From Shewanella sp. VB17 (lineage in GTDB: Bacteria; Pseudomonadota; Gammaproteobacteria; Enterobacterales; Shewanellaceae): 64,000 bases of DNA. The position numbers were made by a program, and so were the translations under genes. The notes under the pieces are model-generated. The model was not told where the DNA came from and did not search any database. It saw only the letters and a list, made by a program, of their open reading frames with translations. Positions 35,287 through 43,724 of this stretch are shown one piece after another (position 1 is the first letter of the stretch; the number at the start of each line of letters is the position of its first letter). The stretch is taken from positions 4,154,001 to 4,218,000 of the forward strand of contig NZ_JABRVS010000001.1 of assembly GCF_013248905.1 (NCBI RefSeq), written 5' to 3'.

Positions 35287-36264
35287 ATGCCCATCAACGC
35301 GAACAACATTGCAATCTTGGGCGCTGGAGCGATTGGGCAACTTATCTATCATCAACTGGAAGCCGCAGACGCTAAAGCTATTTTCATCACTAAAGGAGTA
35401 TCGGGCACTCACCAGCAAAACCTGACTTTTACCAACCTAGCAAAAAAAGTATCGTGCTCATTGGCCACAGTCATTGGATTTACACAGCAAGAATACCACC
35501 CAAAAAATTTACAACATCAGCTACAAAACATCGAACTTGTCATCGTTTGTGTAAAAGCCTACCAAGTCAATGATGCCGTTAGCTCTGTGATTAAATATTT
35601 GCCTAAACACTGCCATATATTACTACTGCATAATGGAATGGGACCGCACCTTCAGGTGCAAAAAAAACTATTAACTCAAGGGTTAAGTGTCGGCACAACC
35701 TCTCAAGGTGCATTAAAATTAGCGCCTTGGCATGTACAACAAACAGGGACTGGCGACTCTCATTTAGGACCCGCGAGTGGCATACCTTTAGTAAAAAACC
35801 TCAAACTTTTGCTACTCAATGCCATTCCACAAAGCCTATGGTGCGACACTATATTGACTTATCTTTGGCAAAAACTGGCCATCAACGCAGCGATTAACCC
35901 ATTAACAACGATAGATAAATGCCGCAACGGCGCCTTAGCTGATCCAAGCTATACATTGCTTATAAATAAAATCATCACAGAACTTGTCAATGTTGCCCAA
36001 GCAGATGGGGTAGTGCTAGATAAGTTGGTCATCACCAACAAGGTGTATGAAGTGATTACACATACCGCCAGCAACTACTCTTCTATGCATCAAGATGTGA
36101 CTCACAAACGTCAAACTGAAATCGACTACATTAACGGCTATATCATTTCACGAGCAAAAAAACATCATCTAAGCTGCCAAATAAATGAGCAACTCTTACA
36201 TCAAATAAAAACTATTGAATCACAATACCTGACGATAGGACTAAGTGACAATCCGACATATTAA
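35287..36264 (+). CDS. panE: 2-dehydropantoate 2-reductase
   Basis: 325 residues, cytoplasmic. It reduces ketopantoate to pantoate with NADPH in pantothenate/CoA synthesis. The Rossmann motif is IAILGAGAIGQLI. VIVCVKAYQVNDAVSSV and LLLHNGMGPHLQVQ match the ketopantoate reductase N-domain. The C-domain carries the catalytic Lys in YLWQKLAINAAINPLTTI and SSMHQDVTHKRQTEIDYING with the substrate-binding Ser/Glu region. The ATG at 35287 has GGAG six bases upstream, better than ATG 35275. It follows the VanZ-like gene on the same strand. Confidence 0.9.
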   Translation: MPINANNIAILGAGAIGQLIYHQLEAADAKAIFITKGVSGTHQQNLTFTNLAKKVSCSLATVIGFTQQEYHPKNLQHQLQNIELVIVCVKAYQVNDAVSSVIKYLPKHCHILLLHNGMGPHLQVQKKLLTQGLSVGTTSQGALKLAPWHVQQTGTGDSHLGPASGIPLVKNLKLLLLNAIPQSLWCDTILTYLWQKLAINAAINPLTTIDKCRNGALADPSYTLLINKIITELVNVAQADGVVLDKLVITNKVYEVITHTASNYSSMHQDVTHKRQTEIDYINGYIISRAKKHHLSCQINEQLLHQIKTIESQYLTIGLSDNPTY

Positions 36265-36461
36265 GTTTTGTATCGTTTGTACATCACCCCATACTGCTTA
36301 ATCGTCACCACAGCGCATTAAAAAAACACTCAGTAAAAATCAAAACCTAACATTAATCCAACGCTATCATCTTAGTCTGCTAAATTAACCCTAGACAGCG
36401 CGCTTCTTATCTGCTTAATATTATAGAACAATAAATAGACTAAACTGACTGGTAGAGGTTT

Positions 36462-37946
36462 ATGCAAAGAGAGCAATGGAATTCTCGTACAGGCTTTATT
36501 CTCGCCGCTGTAGGCTCCGCAATTGGACTTGGTAATATCTGGCGCTTCCCCTATATGGCTTATGAAAATGGCGGTGGCGCTTTTTTCATTCCCTACCTTT
36601 TCGCCATGATATCTGCAGGGATCCCATTTATGATAATGGAGTTCAGTTTAGGTCACAAGTTACGTGGAGCAGCCCCCAAAATATTTTCCAAACTAGGTCA
36701 TAAATATGGACTCAGACTCGAATGGCTCGGATGGTTTCAGATCTTAATCGCTGCCGTCATCGCTGTCTATTATGTTGCTGTCATCGGTTGGGCAATCTCC
36801 TTTTTAGGTTTTTCATTTACCCAAAGCTGGGGGGCTGACACTAATGCATTTTTCTTCAGCGAATACCTTAAACTCGGCGACAACTCCCCAACACGTTTAG
36901 GGGATTTCCAACTCAATATTGCCATTCCCATGACCATCGCTTGGGGGATTACCTTTTTAACTGTTTTCACCGGGGTAAAAAAGGGAATCGAACGAGCCAG
37001 TAAGCTAATGATGCCACTACTTTTTATTATGGTACTCATGTTAATCGGTCGAATTATTTTTCTACCGGGGGCATTTGAGGGGCTTAACTATTTGTTCCAA
37101 CCTGACTTTAGCAAAATTTTCGATGCTAAAGTATGGTCTGCTGCCTATGGGCAAATATTCTTCACATTAAGTGTCGGTTTTTCTATTATGTTGGCCTACT
37201 CAAGCTATTTACCAGAAAAGTCTGACATCAATAATAATGCTTTTATGACAGTCTTAATCAACTGTGGCTTCTCGATTCTCGCTGGAATATTAATCTTCGC
37301 TATATTGGGTTATATGGCTCAAGAGCAAGCCAAGCCATTAACTGAAGTGGTATCATCAGGTGTTGGACTCGCTTTCGTGACTATCCCAGCGGCAATCAAC
37401 TTACTCCCTGCCCCCTATCTATTCGGGCCACTTTTTTTCTTCGCTTTAGTGGTGGCTGGATTAAGTTCCCACATATCCATTATCGAAGCAATAACCTCAG
37501 CGTTAATCGATAAATTACAGGTTCCACGTAAAAAGGCCGCTGTCATAGTATGCATAACAGGCTTTACTATTTCGATGGCATTTGCGACTAATGGAGGTTT
37601 GCTTCTACTCGATTTAATTGATTATTTTATCAATAATATCGCCTTATTATCGAGCTGCTTTGCAGAACTGATTATATTGGCCTGGTTATTTAAAATTGCT
37701 GACATTAGGGATTACGCAAATCGTATTTCTGACTTTAACGTTGGGCGCTGGCTGGAACTGTGCTTACGTTTTATCAGTCCAGCAATATTGGCCATCATTT
37801 TAGTTAAAAACCTGATTAATACCATTAATAATGGTTACGGAGATTACCCCATCACAGATCAGTTAATATTGGGTTGGGGGCTTATCGCTTTAATGTTATT
37901 AATCTCTTTCGTAATAAATTTAGCGTCGAACAAGGAGGAATTATGA
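36462..37946 (+). CDS. Neurotransmitter:sodium symporter (NSS) family transporter
   Basis: 494 residues, 11-12 membrane segments. It starts with the family signature RTGFILAAVGSAIGLGNIWR, then FPYMAYENGGGAFFIPY, which forms the sodium sites in LeuT-type transporters. Such bacterial members take up amino acids with Na+. GVGLAFVTIPAAI and SSHISIIEAITSALIDKL are the helix 7-8 region. The next gene is a MetS-like small protein that overlaps by 4 nt (ATGA), the arrangement of the Corynebacterium methionine transporter MetPS. So methionine and/or alanine are possible substrates. Confidence 0.9.
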   Translation: MQREQWNSRTGFILAAVGSAIGLGNIWRFPYMAYENGGGAFFIPYLFAMISAGIPFMIMEFSLGHKLRGAAPKIFSKLGHKYGLRLEWLGWFQILIAAVIAVYYVAVIGWAISFLGFSFTQSWGADTNAFFFSEYLKLGDNSPTRLGDFQLNIAIPMTIAWGITFLTVFTGVKKGIERASKLMMPLLFIMVLMLIGRIIFLPGAFEGLNYLFQPDFSKIFDAKVWSAAYGQIFFTLSVGFSIMLAYSSYLPEKSDINNNAFMTVLINCGFSILAGILIFAILGYMAQEQAKPLTEVVSSGVGLAFVTIPAAINLLPAPYLFGPLFFFALVVAGLSSHISIIEAITSALIDKLQVPRKKAAVIVCITGFTISMAFATNGGLLLLDLIDYFINNIALLSSCFAELIILAWLFKIADIRDYANRISDFNVGRWLELCLRFISPAILAIILVKNLINTINNGYGDYPITDQLILGWGLIALMLLISFVINLASNKEEL

Positions 37947-38044
37947 GCACAGAAGCCATCATTATGATGATCTTAGCCTTACTTATCACTTGGGGCGGAG
38001 CGGGTATATGTATTGCCATCGCAATGAAAAGATCAAAGAAGTAA
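37943..38044 (+). CDS. Small subunit of the NSS transporter (MetS-like)
   Basis: A 33-residue protein, MSTEAIIMMILALLITWGGA followed by GICIAIAMKRSKK. It is one membrane helix with a basic C-terminal end, as in MetS-type NSS small subunits. AAGGAGG is seven bases upstream and the start codon overlaps the transporter stop (ATGA), so translation is coupled. In the Corynebacterium system both subunits are needed for methionine uptake. It is shorter than most gene-calling cut-offs but well supported by context. Confidence 0.85.
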   Translation: MSTEAIIMMILALLITWGGAGICIAIAMKRSKK

Positions 38045-38100
38045 CTTACTTATCCCGTTGGCTAAGTTATTCACTTTACTAGCCTAAATTAATTCCACCG

Positions 38101-38130
38101 TTATCACTAAAATCACGATTTTAGTGATAA
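38101..38130. repeat. Perfect 30-bp palindrome (14-bp arms)
   Basis: TTATCACTAAAATC-AC-GATTTTAGTGATAA lies about 55 nt after the MetS-like stop. There is no T-run after it. It could be a transcription end/stability hairpin or an operator of the decayed gene downstream. Confidence 0.8.
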
Positions 38131-38139
38131 CGTCTAATA

Positions 38140-38373
38140 AACTAACATCCAAAATAAATCCAATGCCAACAGCTTTTTACTTTTGCACTCTCCAGTGTAT
38201 TCTGCTATCACTTTCCCCGTTTCCATTCACTGTGGATTGCTATGATGATCGCCGTGTTTATCGGTCAACTAGCACAAAACTTTCACTACTTAGGCGATCT
38301 ACTGGCCGGTGCTGACATAGGTATTTTATCCACACAGCTCGCCATTTACTTCAGTCAAAAAGTTAACCGGTAA
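38140..38373 (+). pseudogene. Remnant of a PAP2-type phosphatase gene
   Basis: The plus strand encodes, in two frames, the end of a PAP2 (acid phosphatase/lipid phosphatase) protein. First comes SNANSFLLLHSPVYSAITFP, aligned to the Ser-Gly-His motif region. After a frameshift come SLWIAMMIAVFIGQLAQNF, HYLGDLLAGADIGILSTQLA and IYFSQKVNR before TAA at 38371. HYLGDLLAGA matches the last catalytic His/Asp box. The 5' part is missing and the first box is degraded, so no product is expected. Confidence 0.6.
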
Positions 38374-38418
38374 ATAATTCAGCGCAACAAGGGTAGAGGC
38401 GAAAATAGTGTTCTGCAG

Positions 38419-38823
38419 CTATGGTGCTGATAACACTCCTACCCACACAAGACAAGCGATGACTAAACTGACCAATACAAATGCTGAAGAAATATCTTTA
38501 GCAAGGCCTGATAATGGGTGAAATTCACGTCCAATACGGTCGACAACCACTTCAATCGCTGTATTAACTAGCTCAGCAAACAACACAAACAATAGCGATA
38601 TAATGAGTATGCAACTTTGTAATCTAGTGACGTCTGCTAAAAAAGCATAAAGGGTTAGTGGGAAAAATAAAAGCAGTTCCTGTTGGAATGCTGCTTCATT
38701 TTTACACATCCATTTAAGACCGTTAAAACTATGTTTACACGTATAGATTAGTCGCATAATACCCTTGCGCTTTATCACAATCTGAGGGGCTGTATCAGTA
38801 TCATTGTTATCTAGAATATTCAT
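38419..38823 (-). CDS. dgkA: Diacylglycerol kinase
   Basis: 134 residues, an inner-membrane enzyme with three helices that phosphorylates diacylglycerol to phosphatidate. YTCKHSFNGLKWMCKNEAAF, then QQELLLFF, ELVNTAIEVVVDRIG (catalytic Glu) and HPLSGLAKDISSAFV (metal-site Asp) are conserved. It starts 7 nt after eptA ends. Diacylglycerol is the by-product when EptA transfers phosphoethanolamine from phosphatidylethanolamine, so DgkA recycles it; the same eptA-dgkA pairing is known from mcr loci. Confidence 0.94.
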   Translation of the reverse strand: MNILDNNDTDTAPQIVIKRKGIMRLIYTCKHSFNGLKWMCKNEAAFQQELLLFFPLTLYAFLADVTRLQSCILIISLLFVLFAELVNTAIEVVVDRIGREFHPLSGLAKDISSAFVLVSLVIACLVWVGVLSAP

Positions 38824-38830
38824 AGGTTAC

Positions 38831-40513
38831 TCACTTTATTTTACACTGGCTAGTGATATCAAGTTTCTCATCTTTTAAGTTCGTTTTAACACTGAACATT
38901 CCTAACAAAGAGTGAAATAAATTATCATGGGAAAATGCCCCTGTTTTTGCAATACGAATGAGGCATGAATAGTCTAATTGTGTCGCTTCAACATACTGCT
39001 CAGGCAACCACATAAACCAAGGAACTTGTGTTTGCTCTTTAGGCGCAAAAGCATAAGGTGTTCCATGTAAATAAAGGCCATTCTCACCTAGAGACTCTCC
39101 ATGGTCTGAAACATAGAGCATAGCAACGTTATATTGCTCAGAATAATCATTTAATATAGTGATCACTAACGATAATATATAGTCGGTATACACGAGTGTA
39201 TTGTCATATACATTCACTATTTCTTGGTCTGTGCAATTCTGAATATCACTACGTCGACAGGCTGGTTTAAATACCTCTTTTTCAGAAGGGTAACGCTCCC
39301 AGTATGTCGGGCCATGGCTACCAATTGTATGCAGAGCAATCAATTGATTGTTAAGTTTTTTCCCACTTTCAACTTGTTGTTTAAGTTGCTGTTCTAGTCG
39401 CTGAACTAATACTTCATCATAGCAGCTATAACCATCACAAAACGGGTTACTTTTGTCGTTAGCAATATCATGCTTAACCACATTTTTTGCGACAGATTTG
39501 TCACCCCCATCATTTTCATACCATGTAATGTCCACACCAGCATAACTCAAAATATCGAGCACATTATCTTGTGCATTCGCTTTTTCTCGCTGATATTGAC
39601 TCTGAGGTAAACTTGAAAACATACACGGTAAAGAATGTGCTGTTGCCGTGCCACATGAAGATACATTTTGTAGGGAAACAATACCGAGATCTTGTGTATA
39701 AGGATTAGTATTACGAGCATAACCATTATGTGCCATATTCTGTGCACGTGCTGTTTCTCCTACCACTAGAATTAATAACCTAGGTTTATCGTTAGCTGAA
39801 GTGCTGATCGTGGCATCTAATCCCTGATTTTGATAACGCAGAGGTTCGGTGAAATAACGATTATTAATATATCTCACTGAATTGTAAAAATGAGCCGGGT
39901 TTATCATCTTTTTTAGATACGAGTTATTTCTGACTACTGATACGTAATCTTTATAAAAAAATAAAGCAGTAATAGCGATAATAAAAATACCGATTATGAT
40001 AAACACCAAACGACGTAATAGACTAATGTACCAGCGATGATGGGTTGTTATATCGAGGTTAAGTAACCAAAGAGAGGGTAATATCCCTATACATATAACG
40101 AATAAAATAGATTGTGTATTAACATATGAAAAAGCCTCTCCTGAATTTGTCTCGAAGATATTTTCAATCATAGAATAGTCAAAAAAAACATTATATTGTG
40201 ATGTTGCATACATTGCAGCTGCCGCGGATATGATCAAAAAAATCATCAATGGCTTCAATGTGAATTTCCACAAAATCAGACTAAAAACAATGAGAAACCC
40301 TCCTGTTAACAGTAATACAGGTGTCAATGAAAAGAGCAATTTCCCCTGCCCAGCTAACTGGTATATTTCTTGATTAAATGGAAAGTTAAGTACCACCGCA
40401 AAGTAAATAGCAAGTAGCGAAATAACCACTTCCTGACTGAGTTTATTAAAGTCATCTCGCCATGGAGCTTGGCTATATGGTGTTAGACTTTTAATTGAAT
40501 TTACTACTTTCAT
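38831..40513 (-). CDS. eptA: Phosphoethanolamine-lipid A transferase (EptA/MCR family)
   Basis: 560 residues. Five N-terminal membrane helices (to about residue 185) precede a periplasmic alkaline-phosphatase-fold domain. The metal site and nucleophile are in LILVVGETARAQN (Glu) and VSSCGTATAHSLPCMFSS (Thr in CGTATAHS). LHTIGSHGPTYWERYP and YVSDHGESLGENGLYLHGTP hold the His/Asp ligands. It transfers phosphoethanolamine from phosphatidylethanolamine to lipid A, lowering the negative charge of the outer membrane. Chromosomal Shewanella enzymes of this kind are relatives of plasmid MCR-4. It is co-transcribed with dgkA. A 21-bp palindrome sits upstream of the start. Confidence 0.92.
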   Translation of the reverse strand: MKVVNSIKSLTPYSQAPWRDDFNKLSQEVVISLLAIYFAVVLNFPFNQEIYQLAGQGKLLFSLTPVLLLTGGFLIVFSLILWKFTLKPLMIFLIISAAAAMYATSQYNVFFDYSMIENIFETNSGEAFSYVNTQSILFVICIGILPSLWLLNLDITTHHRWYISLLRRLVFIIIGIFIIAITALFFYKDYVSVVRNNSYLKKMINPAHFYNSVRYINNRYFTEPLRYQNQGLDATISTSANDKPRLLILVVGETARAQNMAHNGYARNTNPYTQDLGIVSLQNVSSCGTATAHSLPCMFSSLPQSQYQREKANAQDNVLDILSYAGVDITWYENDGGDKSVAKNVVKHDIANDKSNPFCDGYSCYDEVLVQRLEQQLKQQVESGKKLNNQLIALHTIGSHGPTYWERYPSEKEVFKPACRRSDIQNCTDQEIVNVYDNTLVYTDYILSLVITILNDYSEQYNVAMLYVSDHGESLGENGLYLHGTPYAFAPKEQTQVPWFMWLPEQYVEATQLDYSCLIRIAKTGAFSHDNLFHSLLGMFSVKTNLKDEKLDITSQCKIK

Positions 40514-40533
40514 TTATTATCGAGTCCTTTAAC

Positions 40534-40554
40534 AAAAGTACTGCCAGTACTTTT
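40534..40554. promoter_or_regulatory. Perfect 21-bp palindrome upstream of eptA
   Basis: AAAAGTACTG-C-CAGTACTTTT, centred about 31 nt before the eptA ATG. Position and symmetry suit a dimeric regulator's operator or a hairpin in the eptA leader. No protein can be named for it. Confidence 0.6.
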
Positions 40555-40662
40555 ATTACACGACCTATCTCAGCTAGGCCCACATTGATTGAAACTAAGG
40601 TCATTTTTAATCAGAGGTTGATTAACTAATACCGTGCTAAAGCACTTGAACAGTTATACATG

Positions 40663-40686
40663 CAATTAACGATGGCCATTTATGAA
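40663..40686 (+). repeat. Isolated copy of the transposase-unit right end
   Basis: CAATTAACGATGGCCATTTATG matches the right-end repeat at 21423 (CAATTAACAATGGCTGTCTATG) with few changes. It lies 19 kb from the transposase and has no matching left end. Confidence 0.45.
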
Positions 40687-40781
40687 CAGCCTTTATCGAT
40701 AATGATTCAGCCACAAAAAGTCGTTAATTTGGTTCGAAGTTTGTTTTGCATTAAGCTGTTAATTAAATTAATCGATCAATT

Positions 40782-40816
40782 AAAAACCCTCAACACTAGA
40801 ATTATATTGAGGTTTT
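40782..40816 (-). terminator. Terminator after the S41 protease gene
   Basis: On the minus strand AAAACCTCAA pairs with TTGAGGGTTTT across a 13-nt loop and is followed by TTTAATTG. It lies 29 nt past the protease stop. Confidence 0.7.
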
Positions 40817-40844
40817 ATTTAGTGATTTTAATTAACTAAAACAA

Positions 40845-42320
40845 TTATAAATTAAGAGCAGCTTCAATAGCACTATCTCGGCCCTGAGCACGCAGTTCGA
40901 TATCGTAGGCAGAGACATTGATATCTGGTTGAACACCTCTTACTTCAAAATTTTCACCTTCACTGTCCTGATAATATTCGTTACTTAAACCAAACCACCA
41001 GTGATTAGGTAATAATCTGCTCATAGTATCTGATGTCCCGCCTCCGGTTGCTTCACCGATCATCGTTACCTGAGGTAAATTTTGCATCACCATCGAAAAT
41101 GTTTCTGCGGCGCTAAAAGTGCCTGATGAAATCAATACAGAAACAGGTTTGAGGTAACGTCTGCCAGAGTGAGGTTGCGCTTTAACCTTGTCCTGAAAAT
41201 ATAGATTGCCCTGATAAAATGCACTAATATTCCAGGCTGTGATCTCCTCGGATAAAAAGCGCCGTACCAACTGTAGCCCTTGCATATCAAGTCCTCCACC
41301 ATTATTTCTAATATCTAAGATCAGTCGCTCAGTATTGGCCAGTTGCTTAAAAATCTGCTCCATCAATTGATTAAATTTTATATTGCTCGGTGCGATGTCC
41401 GCCCATTCTATTCCCTCTCGTTCATAAAAATTCATAAAACCATCGAATGCCAGATAGCCAGTGCGCTGACCATTTTTCTCAATGATCCCCCAGTTAATCA
41501 TGTGTTCTTCGTTTATCAGATTACTATTGTGACGATTTAAAAATGTCACTTTACTTTCATCGGTTAAATATTCACTGATATTTTTAATAATTAACTCTTG
41601 CTGGGATATCACATATTGTTGCTGCTGTTCAAAATCAAGACCAAGCTCAACTGCTTCGGTATGAAGTTGTACTCTAAGTTCAGGTTTTTCTGTAAAAGAA
41701 ATGTCATCACTGTCCAAGCTTGCACCTACAGTTATTGAGGTATGGCCATCATTGAGTTGTGCCAATATTTCACTAAATACTTTTTTGAGTCCGTCTTCGC
41801 TCGCTCCGCCTAGCGCATCATAATAATCACTGTAGACCTGTGCCCAGTTAACATCACGTTGCTTAAAAAAAGCATAATGGGTATTCATATCATGCCAAAA
41901 TGAAGAAAATACCTGTTGAGCATCAAAGCTATAAGAATCTCCATCGTCGAGTGACGGGGTCATTCCAGCGGTACAAACTTCATTGATATCATAGAGTCGA
42001 CGATATTTAACACTGGTAGAATCAGAAGGACGATTGTAGATCAAACTATCGTTTATCAGTTCACTGTTAGCGTTAATCAGTGAGTATGGGTCCAGAGTAA
42101 ACGTGGGGAAACAAGCATTATTGGTGACTTGTAAGCTGGTTACTTGCTGTGCTTCGATAAGTTTAATTTCGCCATAGTCGCGGGAATACCATATCCCCTC
42201 CAGAGTCGTTTGCGAGAGGATTGGATGATTGTTTGGCTTGTTTTTATTTTCATTCTCTGCACCACAGCCTATAAGACAGAGTAAAATGGTCACTGGCAAT
42301 ACTTTTTTTATTAATATCAT
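40845..42320 (-). CDS. S41-family (C-terminal processing-like) protease lipoprotein
   Basis: 491 residues. The signal peptide ends in the lipobox LIGC (about residue 19), followed by an Asn/Lys-rich linker, so it is anchored in a membrane facing the periplasm. The protease core is in the second half: LILDIRNNGGGLDMQGL (beta-core), then the catalytic Ser in VLISSGTFSAAETFSMVM, GEATGGGTSDTMSR and RGVQPDINVSAYD. No clear PDZ domain is visible, as in some tricorn-like S41 members. The substrate is unknown. It sits between eptA and the two-component genes, 98 nt after the kinase gene, so it may share their transcript. Confidence 0.8.
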   Translation of the reverse strand: MILIKKVLPVTILLCLIGCGAENENKNKPNNHPILSQTTLEGIWYSRDYGEIKLIEAQQVTSLQVTNNACFPTFTLDPYSLINANSELINDSLIYNRPSDSTSVKYRRLYDINEVCTAGMTPSLDDGDSYSFDAQQVFSSFWHDMNTHYAFFKQRDVNWAQVYSDYYDALGGASEDGLKKVFSEILAQLNDGHTSITVGASLDSDDISFTEKPELRVQLHTEAVELGLDFEQQQQYVISQQELIIKNISEYLTDESKVTFLNRHNSNLINEEHMINWGIIEKNGQRTGYLAFDGFMNFYEREGIEWADIAPSNIKFNQLMEQIFKQLANTERLILDIRNNGGGLDMQGLQLVRRFLSEEITAWNISAFYQGNLYFQDKVKAQPHSGRRYLKPVSVLISSGTFSAAETFSMVMQNLPQVTMIGEATGGGTSDTMSRLLPNHWWFGLSNEYYQDSEGENFEVRGVQPDINVSAYDIELRAQGRDSAIEAALNL

Positions 42321-42418
42321 CGAGAGCTCTTATTATCATTGGTGTTATTTCAATTAAGTCATAAACTGATTATAAGAAGTTCCCGTGTCGTATTTTGTCG
42401 TATATTGTCAGTGAGTTG

Positions 42419-43717
42419 TCATGTCTCAAAAGAGATCATAAAGCAAGCTCCGCCTAATTCACTTTTCGTGACTGAAATGCTCGCCCCATGGCAACGGACA
42501 ATTTCTTTAACAATGGCCAGACCTAATCCAAAGCCGCCTGTATCACGGTTACGATCACTATCGATACGAGAAAATGGTTCAAAAATGCGTCCTCGGTCTA
42601 TTTCAGCGATGCCTATGCCATCATCTTCTACCGATAAACACAGCTGATTTTCTTGCATGAATAAGCTAATCCTGATCTTGTTTTGCGCAAAACGATCTGC
42701 ATTAAAGACTAGGTTATCCAAAGCTCGCTTTAACTGTTTGGTTTGAATGGCTTGCATTAGAGTTTCAGGGGAAAGATCTTTGCTTGTAAGCACCAGCTCT
42801 ATCGGATGATGACAGTGCCGAGCTAATTGTTTAACCTGATAGGTTAGCCAATGACTTACGTCAGTTTGGATCAAATCGTTAAAGCGGTCTTGGCGCTCCA
42901 TTTTACTAAAACTCAGTAATTCACCAACCAGTGTATCCATCTCTTCTATATCTAGGTGCATCTGTGTCAGGTAATCGCCCGTTTGCTCTGAATGAGGTTC
43001 ATCCTGGATCAAATTGAGCTGCATCTGCAGTCGAAATAAGGGGGTCTTGAGTTCATGAGATACTGCGGTGATCATGTGTTTTTGGCTGTTAAACATTCGC
43101 TCAAGTTTTTCAGCCATAAAATTAAAACTCTGGTTAATTTTCCCGACAGCTAACCAACCAATAGGCACGCGAGCATTAAGTTCTCCCTGCGCGAACTGTA
43201 AACTGGTTTGTTCCAGTTTATTGAGCCGATATTGTTGCCACAGCATTACGCCTAGAGCAAATAAAGCAACCAGTCCCAATGGCACACCAAACTGAATCAA
43301 AAATATGCCTAAATAAATAGGTTCTTCTACCTGTAATGCACTAAGTCGGATCACCTCGGTATCTGATATACGAGCAAAAACTGCCATTTCATCTCGATCA
43401 TATAGCTGATTAATAATGAGCTCCCCCCGGGCAAGTGCCTGACGTGAACTTTCATCGAGATCCCAATGGCTGGTATTGCCCTTGCTGATCAGAAGATTAC
43501 TTTCGGTTGAAATTTGGTTGAGTAATAATTGCCATTCATCATCAGATAGATAAGGATAAGCAGCTTTTAATGGATAAACATAGGCGCGATAATCTCCAGC
43601 AACATCTTCTTTTAAGATATCAGCAAAAATAACACTCATTATCCGATCTGTTATTGGATAACTGCTCGCAAAAAACAGCAGAAAAAATAAACATAATAAT
43701 GTAAATCGTTTAAGCAT
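42419..43717 (-). CDS. Sensor histidine kinase, RstB-like
   Basis: 432 residues. Two membrane helices (FTLLCLFFLLFFASSYPI and IFLIQFGVPLGLVALFALGV) flank a periplasmic sensor of about 120 residues. A HAMP-like region, the His box MITAVSHELKTPLFRLQMQL and the ATPase boxes DNLVFNADRFA, VEDDGIGIA and TGGFGLGLAIVKEI follow, so it is a complete class I kinase. The ATG at 43717 lies 7 nt after the regulator stop; a TTG at 43747 would overlap the regulator. Length and order resemble E. coli RstB (433). The signal is unknown. Confidence 0.9.
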   Translation of the reverse strand: MLKRFTLLCLFFLLFFASSYPITDRIMSVIFADILKEDVAGDYRAYVYPLKAAYPYLSDDEWQLLLNQISTESNLLISKGNTSHWDLDESSRQALARGELIINQLYDRDEMAVFARISDTEVIRLSALQVEEPIYLGIFLIQFGVPLGLVALFALGVMLWQQYRLNKLEQTSLQFAQGELNARVPIGWLAVGKINQSFNFMAEKLERMFNSQKHMITAVSHELKTPLFRLQMQLNLIQDEPHSEQTGDYLTQMHLDIEEMDTLVGELLSFSKMERQDRFNDLIQTDVSHWLTYQVKQLARHCHHPIELVLTSKDLSPETLMQAIQTKQLKRALDNLVFNADRFAQNKIRISLFMQENQLCLSVEDDGIGIAEIDRGRIFEPFSRIDSDRNRDTGGFGLGLAIVKEIVRCHGASISVTKSELGGACFMISFET

Positions 43718-43724
43718 CGCTAAC

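Larger units (their letters stand above)
40514..40844. other. Intergenic region between eptA and the S41 protease gene
   Basis: Besides the palindrome, it holds a single repeat right end (CAATTAACGATGGCC at 40663) and the terminator of the protease gene near 40782. No gene is present. The eptA promoter must lie here, so eptA-dgkA is transcribed separately from the two-component genes. Confidence 0.5.
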
